NCBI RefSeq assembly: GCF_014651495.1
Contig: NZ_BMWZ01000003.1
Coordinates: forward strand, 1 to 64,000
Length of the DNA stretch: 64,000 nt
Reading direction: 5' to 3'
Source: Algibacter mikhailovii
Lineage (GTDB): Bacteria > Bacteroidota > Bacteroidia > Flavobacteriales > Flavobacteriaceae
Shown here in pieces: positions 1-8,624 of the stretch. The notes under the pieces were generated by a model that made no database searches, was not told the origin of the DNA, and saw nothing but the letters and a program-made list of their open reading frames with translations. How positions within the stretch are numbered: position 1 is the first letter of the stretch; each line of letters begins with the position of its first letter. The position numbers were made by a program, and so were the translations under genes.

Positions 1-65
1 CAATTCAATATGTTTATGAACTTTTTTATCTTTCTTTCTTAACGCGTTTCCTTGCTAAGCGGGTG

Positions 66-95
66 CAAATATAAAACCCTTTTTTAATCCCACAA
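66..95 (-). promoter_or_regulatory. Bacteroidota-type promoter plus leader of a probable rRNA operon
   Basis: Read on the minus strand, there is a TTG (plus-strand CAA at 93-95), a 19-base spacer and TATATTTG (plus-strand 66-73). This matches the Bacteroidota -33/-7 consensus. Downstream (positions 1-60 read leftwards) is a G+C-rich patch and then GTTCATAAACATATTGAATT, which resembles leaders I know from in front of flavobacterial 16S rRNA genes. No rRNA sequence itself lies in the window, so the rRNA assignment is inference; the promoter motif is seen directly. Confidence 0.6.
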
Positions 96-174
96 TGCTT
101 TTTTTCGTTTTTTTTAAAAAAAATTTTAATCCCTTTTAATCAATCCAAAATATTACCTGTAGAACGTATTGCCG

Positions 175-235
175 CAAACATATACTACCGTTTTTAGCGG
201 CTGCAAATATACCACCATTTATTATCCACAAACAA
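175..235 (-). promoter_or_regulatory. Two further minus-strand TAnnTTTG promoters upstream of the first
   Basis: TATATTTG lies on the minus strand at 211-204 and TATGTTTG at 182-175. TTG-like -33 triplets sit about 17-21 bases upstream of each. The 204-211 copy and the 66-73 copy share their downstream bases (TATATTTGCA, one variable base, CCGCT), so they look like duplicated promoters. Tandem strong promoters are usual for rRNA operons and fit the leader at the window edge. Confidence 0.5.
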
Positions 236-480
236 ACTTTTTTAAACCTTTTTTTAAACCTTTTTTTTATTAAGCACTAAACACCTTATATACCAACACT
301 TACATCTCAAATCTTTTTTGACTTTATATCTAATTAACCCAATAGATAAAGCCCGTTTGAATATTAAATGTAATTTATATCTGTATATGTAGTACTTAAT
401 ATGACAATATTTAGTTTAATACTATTGTAAACTTATAAATTTATGAAGTACTTTTTCCCCGATTAATTAAGAAATTCAAA
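236..480. other. AT-rich non-coding stretch
   Basis: No open reading frame of useful length, hairpin or RNA gene is visible. It contains T-tracts and separates the end of the glycosyltransferase gene from the leftward tandem promoters. Confidence 0.5.
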
Positions 481-1302
481 CTAACTTTTGCTATTTCTGA
501 GAAAACCTTTAATCTTCTCTTTAAACAATCTAACCTTAAACTTTCTAATTCGTTTACTTAATACTTTCTTCGCTTTTGGGGTTAACTTCACATGTTTTAA
601 AATAGGCTCAAGCGTATTTAGTGTTTGGCTAATGCGATAAGCCTTTGATTGGCCCGACCACACTGAATCATTATGAATTCTGTAAACCCCCATTACTTCA
701 TTTAAATATTTGATCTTTTTATCCTGTACTTGAATAATAAATAAAGGCCAATCTCCCATAGGTAATAAGTTAAACCAATTTGGCAATTCGAAATTATTAC
801 GCATAACAACGGTATTAGTTGCAATAAAATTTCTTATTAAGATATCTTCAATGGTCGTTGTCTCTGCAGTATCACCCACAATAAAATCATCCCCAAAAAC
901 ACCTTCATTTTGATAATATATTTTTGATGTATTAAAACAGATATTATAATCCTCATGATTTTCTAGGAAGTCAACTTGCTTTTGTAATTTTAATGGATCC
1001 GTCCAATAATCATCCCCATCACATAATGCGATATACTTCCCTTTTGCCTTTGGGAACATAAAACTAGACCATGGCATTTTTTTTTGTGAATATTGATTTT
1101 CAGTTTGAAGTATAGGTACTATTCTACTATCCTTTTTAGCATAATCCCTAATAATTTCGGCGGACATATCTGTAGAAGCATCATCATGAATTATAATTTC
1201 TATTGGAAAATCTGTTTTCTGCATCAAAAAGCCTTCTATAGCTTCTTGAATAAACTTTTCATTGTTATATGAAGTACAGCAGATACTTAATAATGGCTCC
1301 AT
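481..1302 (-). CDS. Family 2 glycosyltransferase
   Basis: Transfers a sugar from an activated donor to a growing glycan at the cytoplasmic face. The 273-residue protein has a GT-A fold start: a beta-strand and SYNNEKFI near residues 7-18, IIIHDDASTD at about 37-45 for nucleotide binding, and the DxD-type metal site CDGDDYW at residues 94-100. A basic C-terminal tail (RKFKVRLFKEK) could contact the membrane. It is the last gene of the minus-strand glycan cluster, 70 bases after the cytidylyltransferase, so it probably adds the sugar made or activated by its neighbours. Donor and acceptor cannot be told from sequence. Family call is firm, specificity unknown. Confidence 0.9.
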   Translation of the reverse strand: MEPLLSICCTSYNNEKFIQEAIEGFLMQKTDFPIEIIIHDDASTDMSAEIIRDYAKKDSRIVPILQTENQYSQKKMPWSSFMFPKAKGKYIALCDGDDYWTDPLKLQKQVDFLENHEDYNICFNTSKIYYQNEGVFGDDFIVGDTAETTTIEDILIRNFIATNTVVMRNNFELPNWFNLLPMGDWPLFIIQVQDKKIKYLNEVMGVYRIHNDSVWSGQSKAYRISQTLNTLEPILKHVKLTPKAKKVLSKRIRKFKVRLFKEKIKGFLRNSKS

Positions 1303-1372
1303 CTAATATGATATTTTTAGTGTTCTAATTGGTTTTTAATAAATATCACATATTCTACTATTCATAGCTAAA

Positions 1373-2026
1373 CTATAATCCATACTTTTTTTTGTAAAGA
1401 AATTGTGCAAATTCAAAATCAATTTGAGTATCCACATCCGCAGCCTCTTCTTGAGAAACTTTCATAAAATAGGGCTTAGAACAAATAACATTCTTAGCCT
1501 TTAACATGGCTTCTCTATTCGCTATAACTAAACCAAATGTTGGAGCTAAATATTCTGGCAGATTTTGTGAATTAGGTGCGTTTTTGGGGTCGTAATTAAT
1601 TGCTTCCCCATGATGCCATAAAAACTCTTTGACAACTTTAACAGACATTAAACTATTGCAGTCATTATAATAAAACTCATTAATAGCCTTTAAATATGAC
1701 TCCGTCTCAATTAATGGCGCAGTGACCTGGGCAATCATAATATTTTCAGCTTCAGTAACTCTGGCTAAATACTCATGAAACTCACTATTTGAACATTTAG
1801 AACTTGCAAAATAAGGTTCTCTTTTACAATACTTAACACCCTTTTTTATTGCTATTTCAATAGCATAATCACTGTCCGTATTAACAATTATATCGTCTAA
1901 AGGTAACTTTAGAACTTGATCTAATTTATGTTCAAAAAGAGATTTGCCTGCGAATGGCTTAAAATTCTTATTATTAACCCTTTGAGACCCTGCCCTCATT
2001 GGAATTACAGCAACTAATTTTTTCAT
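1373..2026 (-). CDS. Acylneuraminate cytidylyltransferase-like (CMP-sugar synthase)
   Basis: Members of this family activate nonulosonic acids or Kdo-like sugars with CTP to give a CMP-sugar. The 217 residues carry the family markers: nucleotide-binding loop IPMRAGSQRV at 8-17, QVTAPL at 100-105, and DVDTQIDF at 197-204, which matches the usual metal-binding DIDT..D. The loop reads PMRAGSQR where bacterial sialic acid synthases normally read PARGGSKR, so the substrate may be a variant sugar. No NeuB-type condensing enzyme is encoded nearby, so the acid must be made elsewhere or the substrate is different. It lies between the DUF115-like and glycosyltransferase genes on the same strand. Confidence 0.85.
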   Translation of the reverse strand: MKKLVAVIPMRAGSQRVNNKNFKPFAGKSLFEHKLDQVLKLPLDDIIVNTDSDYAIEIAIKKGVKYCKREPYFASSKCSNSEFHEYLARVTEAENIMIAQVTAPLIETESYLKAINEFYYNDCNSLMSVKVVKEFLWHHGEAINYDPKNAPNSQNLPEYLAPTFGLVIANREAMLKAKNVICSKPYFMKVSQEEAADVDTQIDFEFAQFLYKKKYGL

Positions 2027-2204
2027 AACATTTACACCTTATTCTATTGAGTCGTTTTTAAATTTATTTGTAAACTACAATTTCATAATTATTCTCTTTT
2101 TGAATTTAGTTAGAATAAACAAAAAGAAACAAAATTAATCTTTTTATCAAGCCTAGCCTAATTGGAGCAAATTCATCCCACAATAGAAACTAATCTTAAA
2201 GGGT

Positions 2205-3011
2205 TCAGTACCCCTTCAATTCATTAATAAACGATTCTATAGATTTCTTCTGAATCGTTTTTATCTCACTTATTTTACTCAGGTTGATAATTTTATTTTT
2301 GTTTTTAGAATAACTAATAAGCTCAAATGGATATATTTTCATTTCCCACAAGCCCTTACTTGAATTTGAAATATTTTGAATATTTTTCTCATTTTCAACT
2401 ATTTTTTTCAAATCTTCCTTATCATCCTTAAAAAAGTGATGTCCGTAAGAATTTGTAAAATCAACACCTATAAGGTAAATCTTATCAAACCCCATATACA
2501 AAGCTAAAGGTATTGCTCCTTCTGGAACCACGCTAGTAACGGATGTAACACCTTCCTCTATTTTAAATGGGTTATTATAAACATCGCTTAATCTATTCCA
2601 TAGTCTAACATTGGCCATACTATGGTCAGCACTCGTTTCAAAATGAAATAATTCAATATCATTTTTGGTTAATTTCTCCCTAAGTTTTCTCTTGTCCTGA
2701 TTCCATATCAAATTAATGAATGTCACTCCCCCTTTATTCCTTAATGCCTTAAGAGCTTCATCTAGCCAAGAGAATTGGGCGTCCACAATTACATTATAAT
2801 CTGGAACATAATGTTTATAAGACGAATTTGTACCGATAACAGTAAACTTTTTTAACACCTCCACTGGCAAATCTTTTAAAGATGGTCCAGCCCCCATTAT
2901 TATACAAGATTCTCCTTTATGCTTATTTCTAAAAGGCGCTATTTTTTTTTTAAAGAGCCTTTTCCTAAAAGGCTTTCGAACTAGATTATCAATAACATTG
3001 CTTAAATTCAT
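2205..3011 (-). CDS. DUF115 / MptE-like protein of glycan clusters
   Basis: The 268-residue protein has a Rossmann-like loop GAGPSLKDL at residues 40-48, preceded by CIIM, and a second conserved patch YLIGVDFTNSYG at about 179-190. Both are characteristic of the DUF115 (6-hydroxymethylpterin pyrophosphokinase MptE-like) family, which in bacteria is found in surface-polysaccharide and flagellin-glycosylation loci, for example beside nonulosonic acid genes. The N terminus is strongly basic (residues 11-31). It lies 5 bases downstream of the ATP-grasp gene and so is very likely co-transcribed. A 178-base gap separates it from the cytidylyltransferase, and a minus-strand TAATTTTG at 2137-2130 may give a secondary promoter there. 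Biochemical role unknown. Confidence 0.7.
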   Translation of the reverse strand: MNLSNVIDNLVRKPFRKRLFKKKIAPFRNKHKGESCIIMGAGPSLKDLPVEVLKKFTVIGTNSSYKHYVPDYNVIVDAQFSWLDEALKALRNKGGVTFINLIWNQDKRKLREKLTKNDIELFHFETSADHSMANVRLWNRLSDVYNNPFKIEEGVTSVTSVVPEGAIPLALYMGFDKIYLIGVDFTNSYGHHFFKDDKEDLKKIVENEKNIQNISNSSKGLWEMKIYPFELISYSKNKNKIINLSKISEIKTIQKKSIESFINELKGY

Positions 3012-3016
3012 GATTA

Positions 3017-4282
3017 TTAATTTATCATATCAGGAGCAAAAACAGGTATGCCATGAGTTTTAGCTACATCATTCCGTTCTACGTAACTATCGTCAATAAA
3101 TATTGCCTTATGCCCTTCTATATATTTTGATTTTTTAGATTTATCATCAATATGAATTACCTCATCAAACAAGTTACTAAGTCTATACTTGGCCAAAGAT
3201 TCATTAATATCAAATTCATGACGGGTAATTAAATATACATTTTTTTCTTCGTTTATCCATTGATATATCTTAGCTACCAATTTGACATTAACCTTTCCGT
3301 CAAGCACTAAACAATCATCAAAATCTACATACACCTTATCAAATTCATAGTCCATTTTAACGACTACATCTAAGGCTCTATCAATCTCTATATTCAAATT
3401 ATTTTCAAGGATGTTAACATCATAATCAAATGCATCAAAAACACTAAGTAAAGCAAAATTTACACCTTTATACCTGTATAACAAAGAAGACCCTCCCATA
3501 CGAGAAGCCACCTCCATTAATGCCAACTTATTATTGACATCTCTTTTAACTTGGAAAAACCATGCCCCCCTGAATACTAATTTGGAGTTAATAATTTTCG
3601 CAAATTCTTCAAATTCTGTTCTTTCATTAGGATCGATAGAAACTGTATTCACTGAAATTCCAGTCCTTGTTCTTCTCCGCGGCCTAGGACCTACAAACAT
3701 GAGCTCTCCCTTTCTGTTTGTAAAACAATCTACGGTATACTCTTCACCTGGTAAATAATCACAAATAATACAATCTCCCCATATTTTTAAATGATTTTCA
3801 CCGTCATCGAAAGATTCAATAATTTTTGCTCCTTTGGAGCCATAGCCAATAGTAGGTTTAACAAAAACAGGAAAACTTTCTATTTCACCCAAGTCCTTAT
3901 AAACTTTAGGAATATTAACAAGGTTTTCTAAACGAGAATATGTTTCCTTTTTTGACGAACAAACTAGACTTGTCTTAAGAGGTGAAGAAATAATTTTACA
4001 ATTCAACTGGGATTCTAAAGGCTTCAGAAATGATATTAACATATCCATTGCTGGATAAATAGCATCTATGCTATGCTCGTCAATAAAATTCTTTAAAAAG
4101 GAAACAAAATTGGGTTTTGAAATAAAAGGAAAATTACCATAATAGTTTTCAAAAACAAATTTGCCATGATCATCAATACTGCTACCACCTATTAGATGAA
4201 CATGCCTACTAAACTTCAGTGAGCGATGAATTTCAAGCCCCACTTCAGAACCACATGGAAAAACTAATATATTTTTCTTCAT
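3017..4282 (-). CDS. ATP-grasp ligase fused to a HAD-like phosphatase domain
   Basis: This is a 421-residue two-domain protein. Residues 1-300 look like an ATP-grasp carboxylate-amine ligase of the carbamoyl-phosphate synthase/PylC-like type, with an N-terminal Rossmann-like part (ILVFPCGSEVG at 5-15), the ATP-grasp loop VKPTIGYGSKG at 141-151 and the metal-binding MEVASRMGG at 256-264. Residues 317-421 form a small HAD-like domain with motif I DFDDCLV (320-326) and a distal acidic motif FIDDSY (395-400). Such ligases join an amino group to a carboxylate, which would fit a cluster that also encodes an aminotransferase. HAD motif II is not obvious (LITRHEF at 351-357 is a candidate). The substrate is not deducible. 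Confidence 0.75.
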   Translation of the reverse strand: MKKNILVFPCGSEVGLEIHRSLKFSRHVHLIGGSSIDDHGKFVFENYYGNFPFISKPNFVSFLKNFIDEHSIDAIYPAMDMLISFLKPLESQLNCKIISSPLKTSLVCSSKKETYSRLENLVNIPKVYKDLGEIESFPVFVKPTIGYGSKGAKIIESFDDGENHLKIWGDCIICDYLPGEEYTVDCFTNRKGELMFVGPRPRRRTRTGISVNTVSIDPNERTEFEEFAKIINSKLVFRGAWFFQVKRDVNNKLALMEVASRMGGSSLLYRYKGVNFALLSVFDAFDYDVNILENNLNIEIDRALDVVVKMDYEFDKVYVDFDDCLVLDGKVNVKLVAKIYQWINEEKNVYLITRHEFDINESLAKYRLSNLFDEVIHIDDKSKKSKYIEGHKAIFIDDSYVERNDVAKTHGIPVFAPDMIN

Positions 4283-4356
4283 TAATTATATATTTTGAAC
4301 TTATATAAAAAAGGTTAATCTTACTTTTTACCAAATAACAGAATTTGCCTGCTATA

Positions 4357-5436
4357 CTACCCAATCGTAATATTTATAATTTCACAAATATTATCAACAT
4401 CATCTTCGGTAAGATCAAAATACAACGGCATACACAATATTCGTTTTGAAATATCCTCAGCAATTGGCATGTATTGACCACTTAAATATTCTATTGTATT
4501 TAAAGCCGGGTAAAAATAACGTCTTGGAAAAACATCTTGTTCCCTTAAAGCTTTTGTAATTTTATGCAACTGCCGTTCTGATTTAAAAACAATCGGCATA
4601 TATGCATAATTATATTCTACTTGTTTTTTTATCTTTTGAAAAGACAGGTTATTATTCCCTACTAAATGCTCCATATATCTATCATACAAGTACCTCCTTC
4701 TATATAAAATCTTATCAAAGTAAGGAAAAACCGCCAACCCCATGGCAGCTTGAAGCTCGCTCATTTTAGCGTTTATCCCTAACCCATGAAAAGCTTCCTG
4801 TCCATCATGTCCAAAATTATGATGATAAAACATGATATCATACAATTCCCTATGTCTTGTAAACATCGCTCCTCCTTCTCCGGTATGAAATATTTTTGTA
4901 GCATGAAAACTACAGGTACTGATATCACCATATTCAAAAATAGACTCATTTTTATAAGTCACACCAAAAGCATGGGCAGCATCATAAATGACCTTAAGAT
5001 TATTTCTATCAGCTATAGCCTGAATCGCCTTTACATTACAAGGATTGCCAAACACGTGGGTTGCTATAATAGCAGTCGTCTTTTTGGTTATTTTTGCTTC
5101 AATTTTATTAGGATCAATATTAAAAGTATCTTTGTCAATATCCACAAAAATAGGTGTACAACCTTCCCATACTATACTAGATGAAGTAGCTATATAACTA
5201 AAAGGTGTTGTAATAACCTCATCTTTTAACTGCAGTGATTTAATTGCAATTTGCAAAGGTAAAGTCCCATTAGTTGTAGCAATTATATTTGAAACATTAA
5301 ACTTATCACAAATTTGCCTTTCTAATGATTCAACTAATTCGCCTCTGTTAGTAAGCCATCCTTTATCCCAAGCCTTTTTTACAAACGCATGATACTCCGC
5401 TTGATTGGGCAAAAAAGATTTAGAAACATTTATCAT
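4357..5436 (-). CDS. DegT/DnrJ/EryC1/StrS family sugar aminotransferase
   Basis: PLP-dependent transfer of an amino group to a keto-sugar nucleotide. The 359 residues show the family pattern: the N-terminal VSKSFLPNQAEY, TNGT at 55-58, the PLP-ring and aspartate region YDAAHAFG at 151-158, and the Schiff-base lysine in SFHATKIF (K181) followed by HTGEGGAM. Length is typical. It is the first gene of the leftward glycan cluster. A promoter-like minus-strand TATATTTG lies just upstream at 5471-5464, so it probably heads the operon. The exact keto-sugar cannot be told. Confidence 0.9.
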   Translation of the reverse strand: MINVSKSFLPNQAEYHAFVKKAWDKGWLTNRGELVESLERQICDKFNVSNIIATTNGTLPLQIAIKSLQLKDEVITTPFSYIATSSSIVWEGCTPIFVDIDKDTFNIDPNKIEAKITKKTTAIIATHVFGNPCNVKAIQAIADRNNLKVIYDAAHAFGVTYKNESIFEYGDISTCSFHATKIFHTGEGGAMFTRHRELYDIMFYHHNFGHDGQEAFHGLGINAKMSELQAAMGLAVFPYFDKILYRRRYLYDRYMEHLVGNNNLSFQKIKKQVEYNYAYMPIVFKSERQLHKITKALREQDVFPRRYFYPALNTIEYLSGQYMPIAEDISKRILCMPLYFDLTEDDVDNICEIINITIG

Positions 5437-5463
5437 CTAAAAAGTAATGGATTTAGGTTAAAG

Positions 5464-5471
5464 CAAATATA
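5464..5471 (-). promoter_or_regulatory. -7 box of the glycan cluster
   Basis: Minus-strand TATATTTG lies 28 bases before the aminotransferase start codon, as expected for a Bacteroidota promoter. No clean TTG is seen at the usual -33 distance. Confidence 0.45.
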
Positions 5472-5589
5472 ATTCTTTAGAATTGATTAACTGTTTTTAT
5501 TTCATTTTTGCCCAATTCATTTCTTCCGTCATAAGATGAAACCTTTAAAGAAATTGGCCATGAGGTTTTTAAAGGTGTACAGTATATTG

Positions 5590-5597
5590 TAAATTTG
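5590..5597 (+). promoter_or_regulatory. -7 box of the cca operon
   Basis: Plus-strand TAAATTTG followed by CAC lies about 97 bases before the cca start codon. It would give a leader of roughly 90 bases. The -33 TTG is not clear. Confidence 0.4.
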
Positions 5598-5693
5598 CAC
5601 AAGAAAAACACCTTTCTCTATTCCATCAAGAAATAGTTTGAAAAACAATGTTATCGTAAACCCTGTAAGAGCTTAAAATCTCAATAAAAATCA

Positions 5694-7121
5694 ATGAATT
5701 ATAAAGAAGCACTTATACATCCTATTTTTAAAGTTATTTCAAAATCAGCACAAGAATTGCACTTAGATGCTTTTGTAATTGGGGGTTTTGTTCGGGATTT
5801 TCTTTTAAGTCGTGGTGATGCTAAGGATATTGATATAGTGGCTATTGGAGACGGGATACAACTTGCAAAACAAGTTGCAAAAAACCTACCTAATAATCCT
5901 AATGTACAGGTATTCAAGACCTACGGCACTGCCATGCTAAAATACAAGGATATTGAGATTGAATTTGTTGGTGCAAGAAAGGAATCGTACACTGAAAACA
6001 GTAGAAATCCTGCTGTAGAAAATGGCACTTTAGAAGATGATCAAAACCGAAGGGATTTTACAATCAATGCACTAGCCCTAAATTTAAATGTGGCTAATTT
6101 TGGTGAATTATTGGACCCTTTTGATGGAGTTAAAGATTTGAAAGAAAAAATCATTCGAACACCTTTAAACCCGGACATAACCTATAGTGATGATCCATTA
6201 CGCATGTTACGCGCCATTAGATTTGCCACGCAATTAAACTTTGTTATTGAGGAACATTCTTTAAATTCAATTACGAAAAACAATAATCGCATACGCATTA
6301 TTTCTAAGGAACGCATCATCACTGAAATAAATAAAATATTAGAAAGTGATGTGCCCTCGATTGGCTTTATTCTGCTTGAAAAAACAGGTTTGCTTGAACA
6401 TATACTCCCTGAAATAACAGCATTAAAAGGCATTGATGAAGTTGAAGGTCAAAGACATAAAGATAATTTCTTTCACACCTTGGAAGTGGTAGACAATATC
6501 TCTAAACATACAGAAAACCTTTGGTTGAGATGGGCTGCATTACTGCATGACATTGGAAAAGCACCCACCAAAAGATTTAGTAAAAAAGTAGGGTGGACAT
6601 TTCATGGTCATGAATTTGAGGGCTCAAAAATGGTGTACCGATTATTCAAAAGGCTTAAAATGCCATTGAATGACAAAATGAAATTTGTTCAAAAAATGGT
6701 ATTATTAAGTTCAAGGCCGATTGTATTGGCTCAAGACTTAGCTACAGATTCCGCGGTAAGACGTCTCGTTTTTGATGCGGGAGACCATATAGAGGATTTA
6801 ATGACACTCTGTGAAGCGGATATCACGACAAAAAACCCGAGAAAATTCAACAAATATCACAACAACTTTAAGATAGTAAGAGACAAAATAGTTCAAGTTG
6901 AAGAACGAGACAAGGTTAGAAATTTTCAACCGCCCATTACTGGAGAAGAAATCATCAAGACCTTTAACTTAAAACCATCTCGCGAAATTGGAATAATAAA
7001 AGAATTTATTAAAGAAGCAATTTTAGATGGTAAGATTCCCAATGAATATGAAGCCGCACAAAAGCTTATGCTTGAAAAAGGCAAAAAACTGGGACTAAAA
7101 ACGAGTTCTGAAGATGATTAA
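5694..7121 (+). CDS. cca: CCA tRNA nucleotidyltransferase with HD domain
   Basis: Adds or repairs the 3'-CCA end of tRNAs. The 475-residue protein opens with the class II polymerase-beta fold: GGFVRD at 30-35 and the catalytic KDIDIVA (D45, D47), then [12 protein letters not shown] near residue 121, a [13 protein letters not shown] segment that forms the nucleotide-reading neck, and a C-terminal HD domain with LLHDIGKAP followed by HGHEFEG, typical metal ligands of HD phosphohydrolases. Length and order match HD-containing CCA enzymes. Its last 8 bases overlap the next gene, so translation is probably coupled. ATG start chosen because it precedes a well-formed N terminus. Confidence 0.95.
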   Translation: MNYKEALIHPIFKVISKSAQELHLDAFVIGGFVRDFLLSRGDAKDIDIVAIGDGIQLAKQVAKNLPNNPNVQVFKTYGTAMLKYKDIEIEFVGARKESYTENSRNPAVENGTLEDDQNRRDFTINALALNLNVANFGELLDPFDGVKDLKEKIIRTPLNPDITYSDDPLRMLRAIRFATQLNFVIEEHSLNSITKNNNRIRIISKERIITEINKILESDVPSIGFILLEKTGLLEHILPEITALKGIDEVEGQRHKDNFFHTLEVVDNISKHTENLWLRWAALLHDIGKAPTKRFSKKVGWTFHGHEFEGSKMVYRLFKRLKMPLNDKMKFVQKMVLLSSRPIVLAQDLATDSAVRRLVFDAGDHIEDLMTLCEADITTKNPRKFNKYHNNFKIVRDKIVQVEERDKVRNFQPPITGEEIIKTFNLKPSREIGIIKEFIKEAILDGKIPNEYEAAQKLMLEKGKKLGLKTSSEDD

Positions 7122-7581
7122 TATTATAAGAACAAATGCGGAACACAAAGATTTTGTTAAACTAGTTCATTCTCTAAATGAGTATTTAAAAGTAATAGAT
7201 GGTTCTGATCATGCTTTTTACAATCAATATAATGGCTTAGAAAACTTAAAGCACGTTATTATTTTATACATAAATAATACGCCTGCAGCTTGTGGCTCAT
7301 TTAAGTTATTTGATAAAAATACCGCAGAAATAAAACGAATGTATACAGTTCCTGCATTTCGTGGCCAGGGTTTGGCTTCTAAAATACTGCAAGAATTAGA
7401 AAAATGGGCCATGGAAGAAGGTTTCAAATCCTGCGTTTTAGAAACTGGAAAGAGGCAGGATCAAGCGGTCTCACTCTATCATAGAATGCAATACATTTTA
7501 ACACCTAACTTCGGTCCGTATAAGACGATGAGCAATAGTATTTGTTTTAAAAAAGAGTTTACTCAAAATGAAAAAAGATAA
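7114..7581 (+). CDS. GNAT family N-acetyltransferase
   Basis: The 155-residue protein has the acetyl-CoA binding motif [19 protein letters not shown] around residues 73-90, with the R/Q-x-x-G-x-G/A pyrophosphate loop at R83-GQG. A C-terminal [19 protein letters not shown] resembles motif B. It overlaps cca by 8 bases upstream and the heme A synthase by 14 bases downstream, so the three form an operon although their functions are unrelated. The acetyl acceptor is unknown. Confidence 0.85.
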   Translation: MINIIRTNAEHKDFVKLVHSLNEYLKVIDGSDHAFYNQYNGLENLKHVIILYINNTPAACGSFKLFDKNTAEIKRMYTVPAFRGQGLASKILQELEKWAMEEGFKSCVLETGKRQDQAVSLYHRMQYILTPNFGPYKTMSNSICFKKEFTQNEKR

Positions 7582-8584
7582 CAAAAAAGTAATTTATTGG
7601 TTATTAACCGGATGTATATTAATCTTTATAATGGTGGTAGTAGGCGGTATTACAAGGCTTACACATTCTGGGCTGTCAATATCAAATTACAAGCTGATTT
7701 CTGGTACAATTCCGCCGTTAAACAATGTTGAATGGGAAGCAGCTTTTGATCTTTATAAGCAATATCCGGAATACCAAAAATTAAATAAAGGTTTTACGTT
7801 ACAAGAATTCAAAGATATTTATTTTTGGGAGTGGTTACATCGCGTTATAGGAAGATTTATTGGCCTAGTTTTTCTGCTACCTTTCTTATATTTTATAATT
7901 ACAAGGCAACTCACCAAAGCAACCTTAAAAAAATCTCTCGTGCTATTGACCCTAGGTGCTTTTCAAGGTTTTTTAGGCTGGTATATGGTTAAAAGTGGTT
8001 TAGTGGATAATCCTGATGTAAGCCATTTTAGATTAGCTGCCCATTTAACAACAGCATTTATAACCTTTGCCTGTACCTTATGGGTAGCTCTAGATTTACT
8101 TTTTCCTATTCATAAAAAGATAAACAAGCCGTTTAGAAACCTTTTACGTTTTGGACTATTACTTCTAATTATTCAAATTATTTATGGCGCATTTGTTGCA
8201 GGTTTAGACGCTGGATTCATTCATAATCATTGGCCTTTAATGAGCGAGGGCAAATTTATGCATCAAACGGTTTACATTGAACAAAATCCGCTTTATAAAA
8301 ATTTCATTGAAGGAAAAAGTGGGGTACAGTTTGTTCATAGAGTTCTTGCATTTATCCTAGCTGGTTACATTATCGCCATTTATATAAAATCAAAGCGTCT
8401 TAATTTAACCAAATACCAATCCATGGGTATACAATACCTCCTAGTAATTCTAGTTTTTCAATTTCTGTTAGGCGTTTTTACCATATTATTACAGGTACCC
8501 GTATGGTTAGGTGTAGCCCATCAAATAGGCGCCTTCTTTCTGTTAAGCGCCATGACATTTACACTGCATCGTTTTACGAAATAA
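7568..8584 (+). CDS. ctaA: Heme A synthase (COX15/CtaA family)
   Basis: Oxidises the C8 methyl of heme O to the formyl of heme A for aa3-type cytochrome c oxidase; an integral inner-membrane protein. The 338 residues show about eight hydrophobic segments, the family opening VGGITRLTHSGLS at 25-37, and heme-ligand histidines in WLHRVIGRF (H91), SHFRLAAH, VQFVHRVLAF and VAHQIGAFF. The long loop after TM1 (residues 50-85) is usual for the type with two four-helix halves. The start is placed inside the previous gene because the first TM helix follows directly after MKKDNKKV. Confidence 0.92.
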   Translation: MKKDNKKVIYWLLTGCILIFIMVVVGGITRLTHSGLSISNYKLISGTIPPLNNVEWEAAFDLYKQYPEYQKLNKGFTLQEFKDIYFWEWLHRVIGRFIGLVFLLPFLYFIITRQLTKATLKKSLVLLTLGAFQGFLGWYMVKSGLVDNPDVSHFRLAAHLTTAFITFACTLWVALDLLFPIHKKINKPFRNLLRFGLLLLIIQIIYGAFVAGLDAGFIHNHWPLMSEGKFMHQTVYIEQNPLYKNFIEGKSGVQFVHRVLAFILAGYIIAIYIKSKRLNLTKYQSMGIQYLLVILVFQFLLGVFTILLQVPVWLGVAHQIGAFFLLSAMTFTLHRFTK

Positions 8585-8595
8585 GATAAAATAGC

Positions 8596-8603
8596 TACCT
8601 TTG
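8596..8603 (+). promoter_or_regulatory. -7 box for the pRiA4b-like gene
   Basis: Plus-strand TACCTTTG lies 21 bases before the start codon at 8625, with a T-run instead of TTG at the -33 position. It suggests that this gene has its own promoter. Confidence 0.45.
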
Positions 8604-8624
8604 CAAAATTAATTTTATTCATTA

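Noticed and set aside
3534-3758. 74-codon plus-strand frame opposite the ATP-grasp gene
   Set aside because: Fully antisense to a well-supported enzyme gene; no family likeness.
4786-5184. 132-codon plus-strand frame opposite the aminotransferase
   Set aside because: Antisense shadow of the DegT gene; composition and lack of domains argue against coding.
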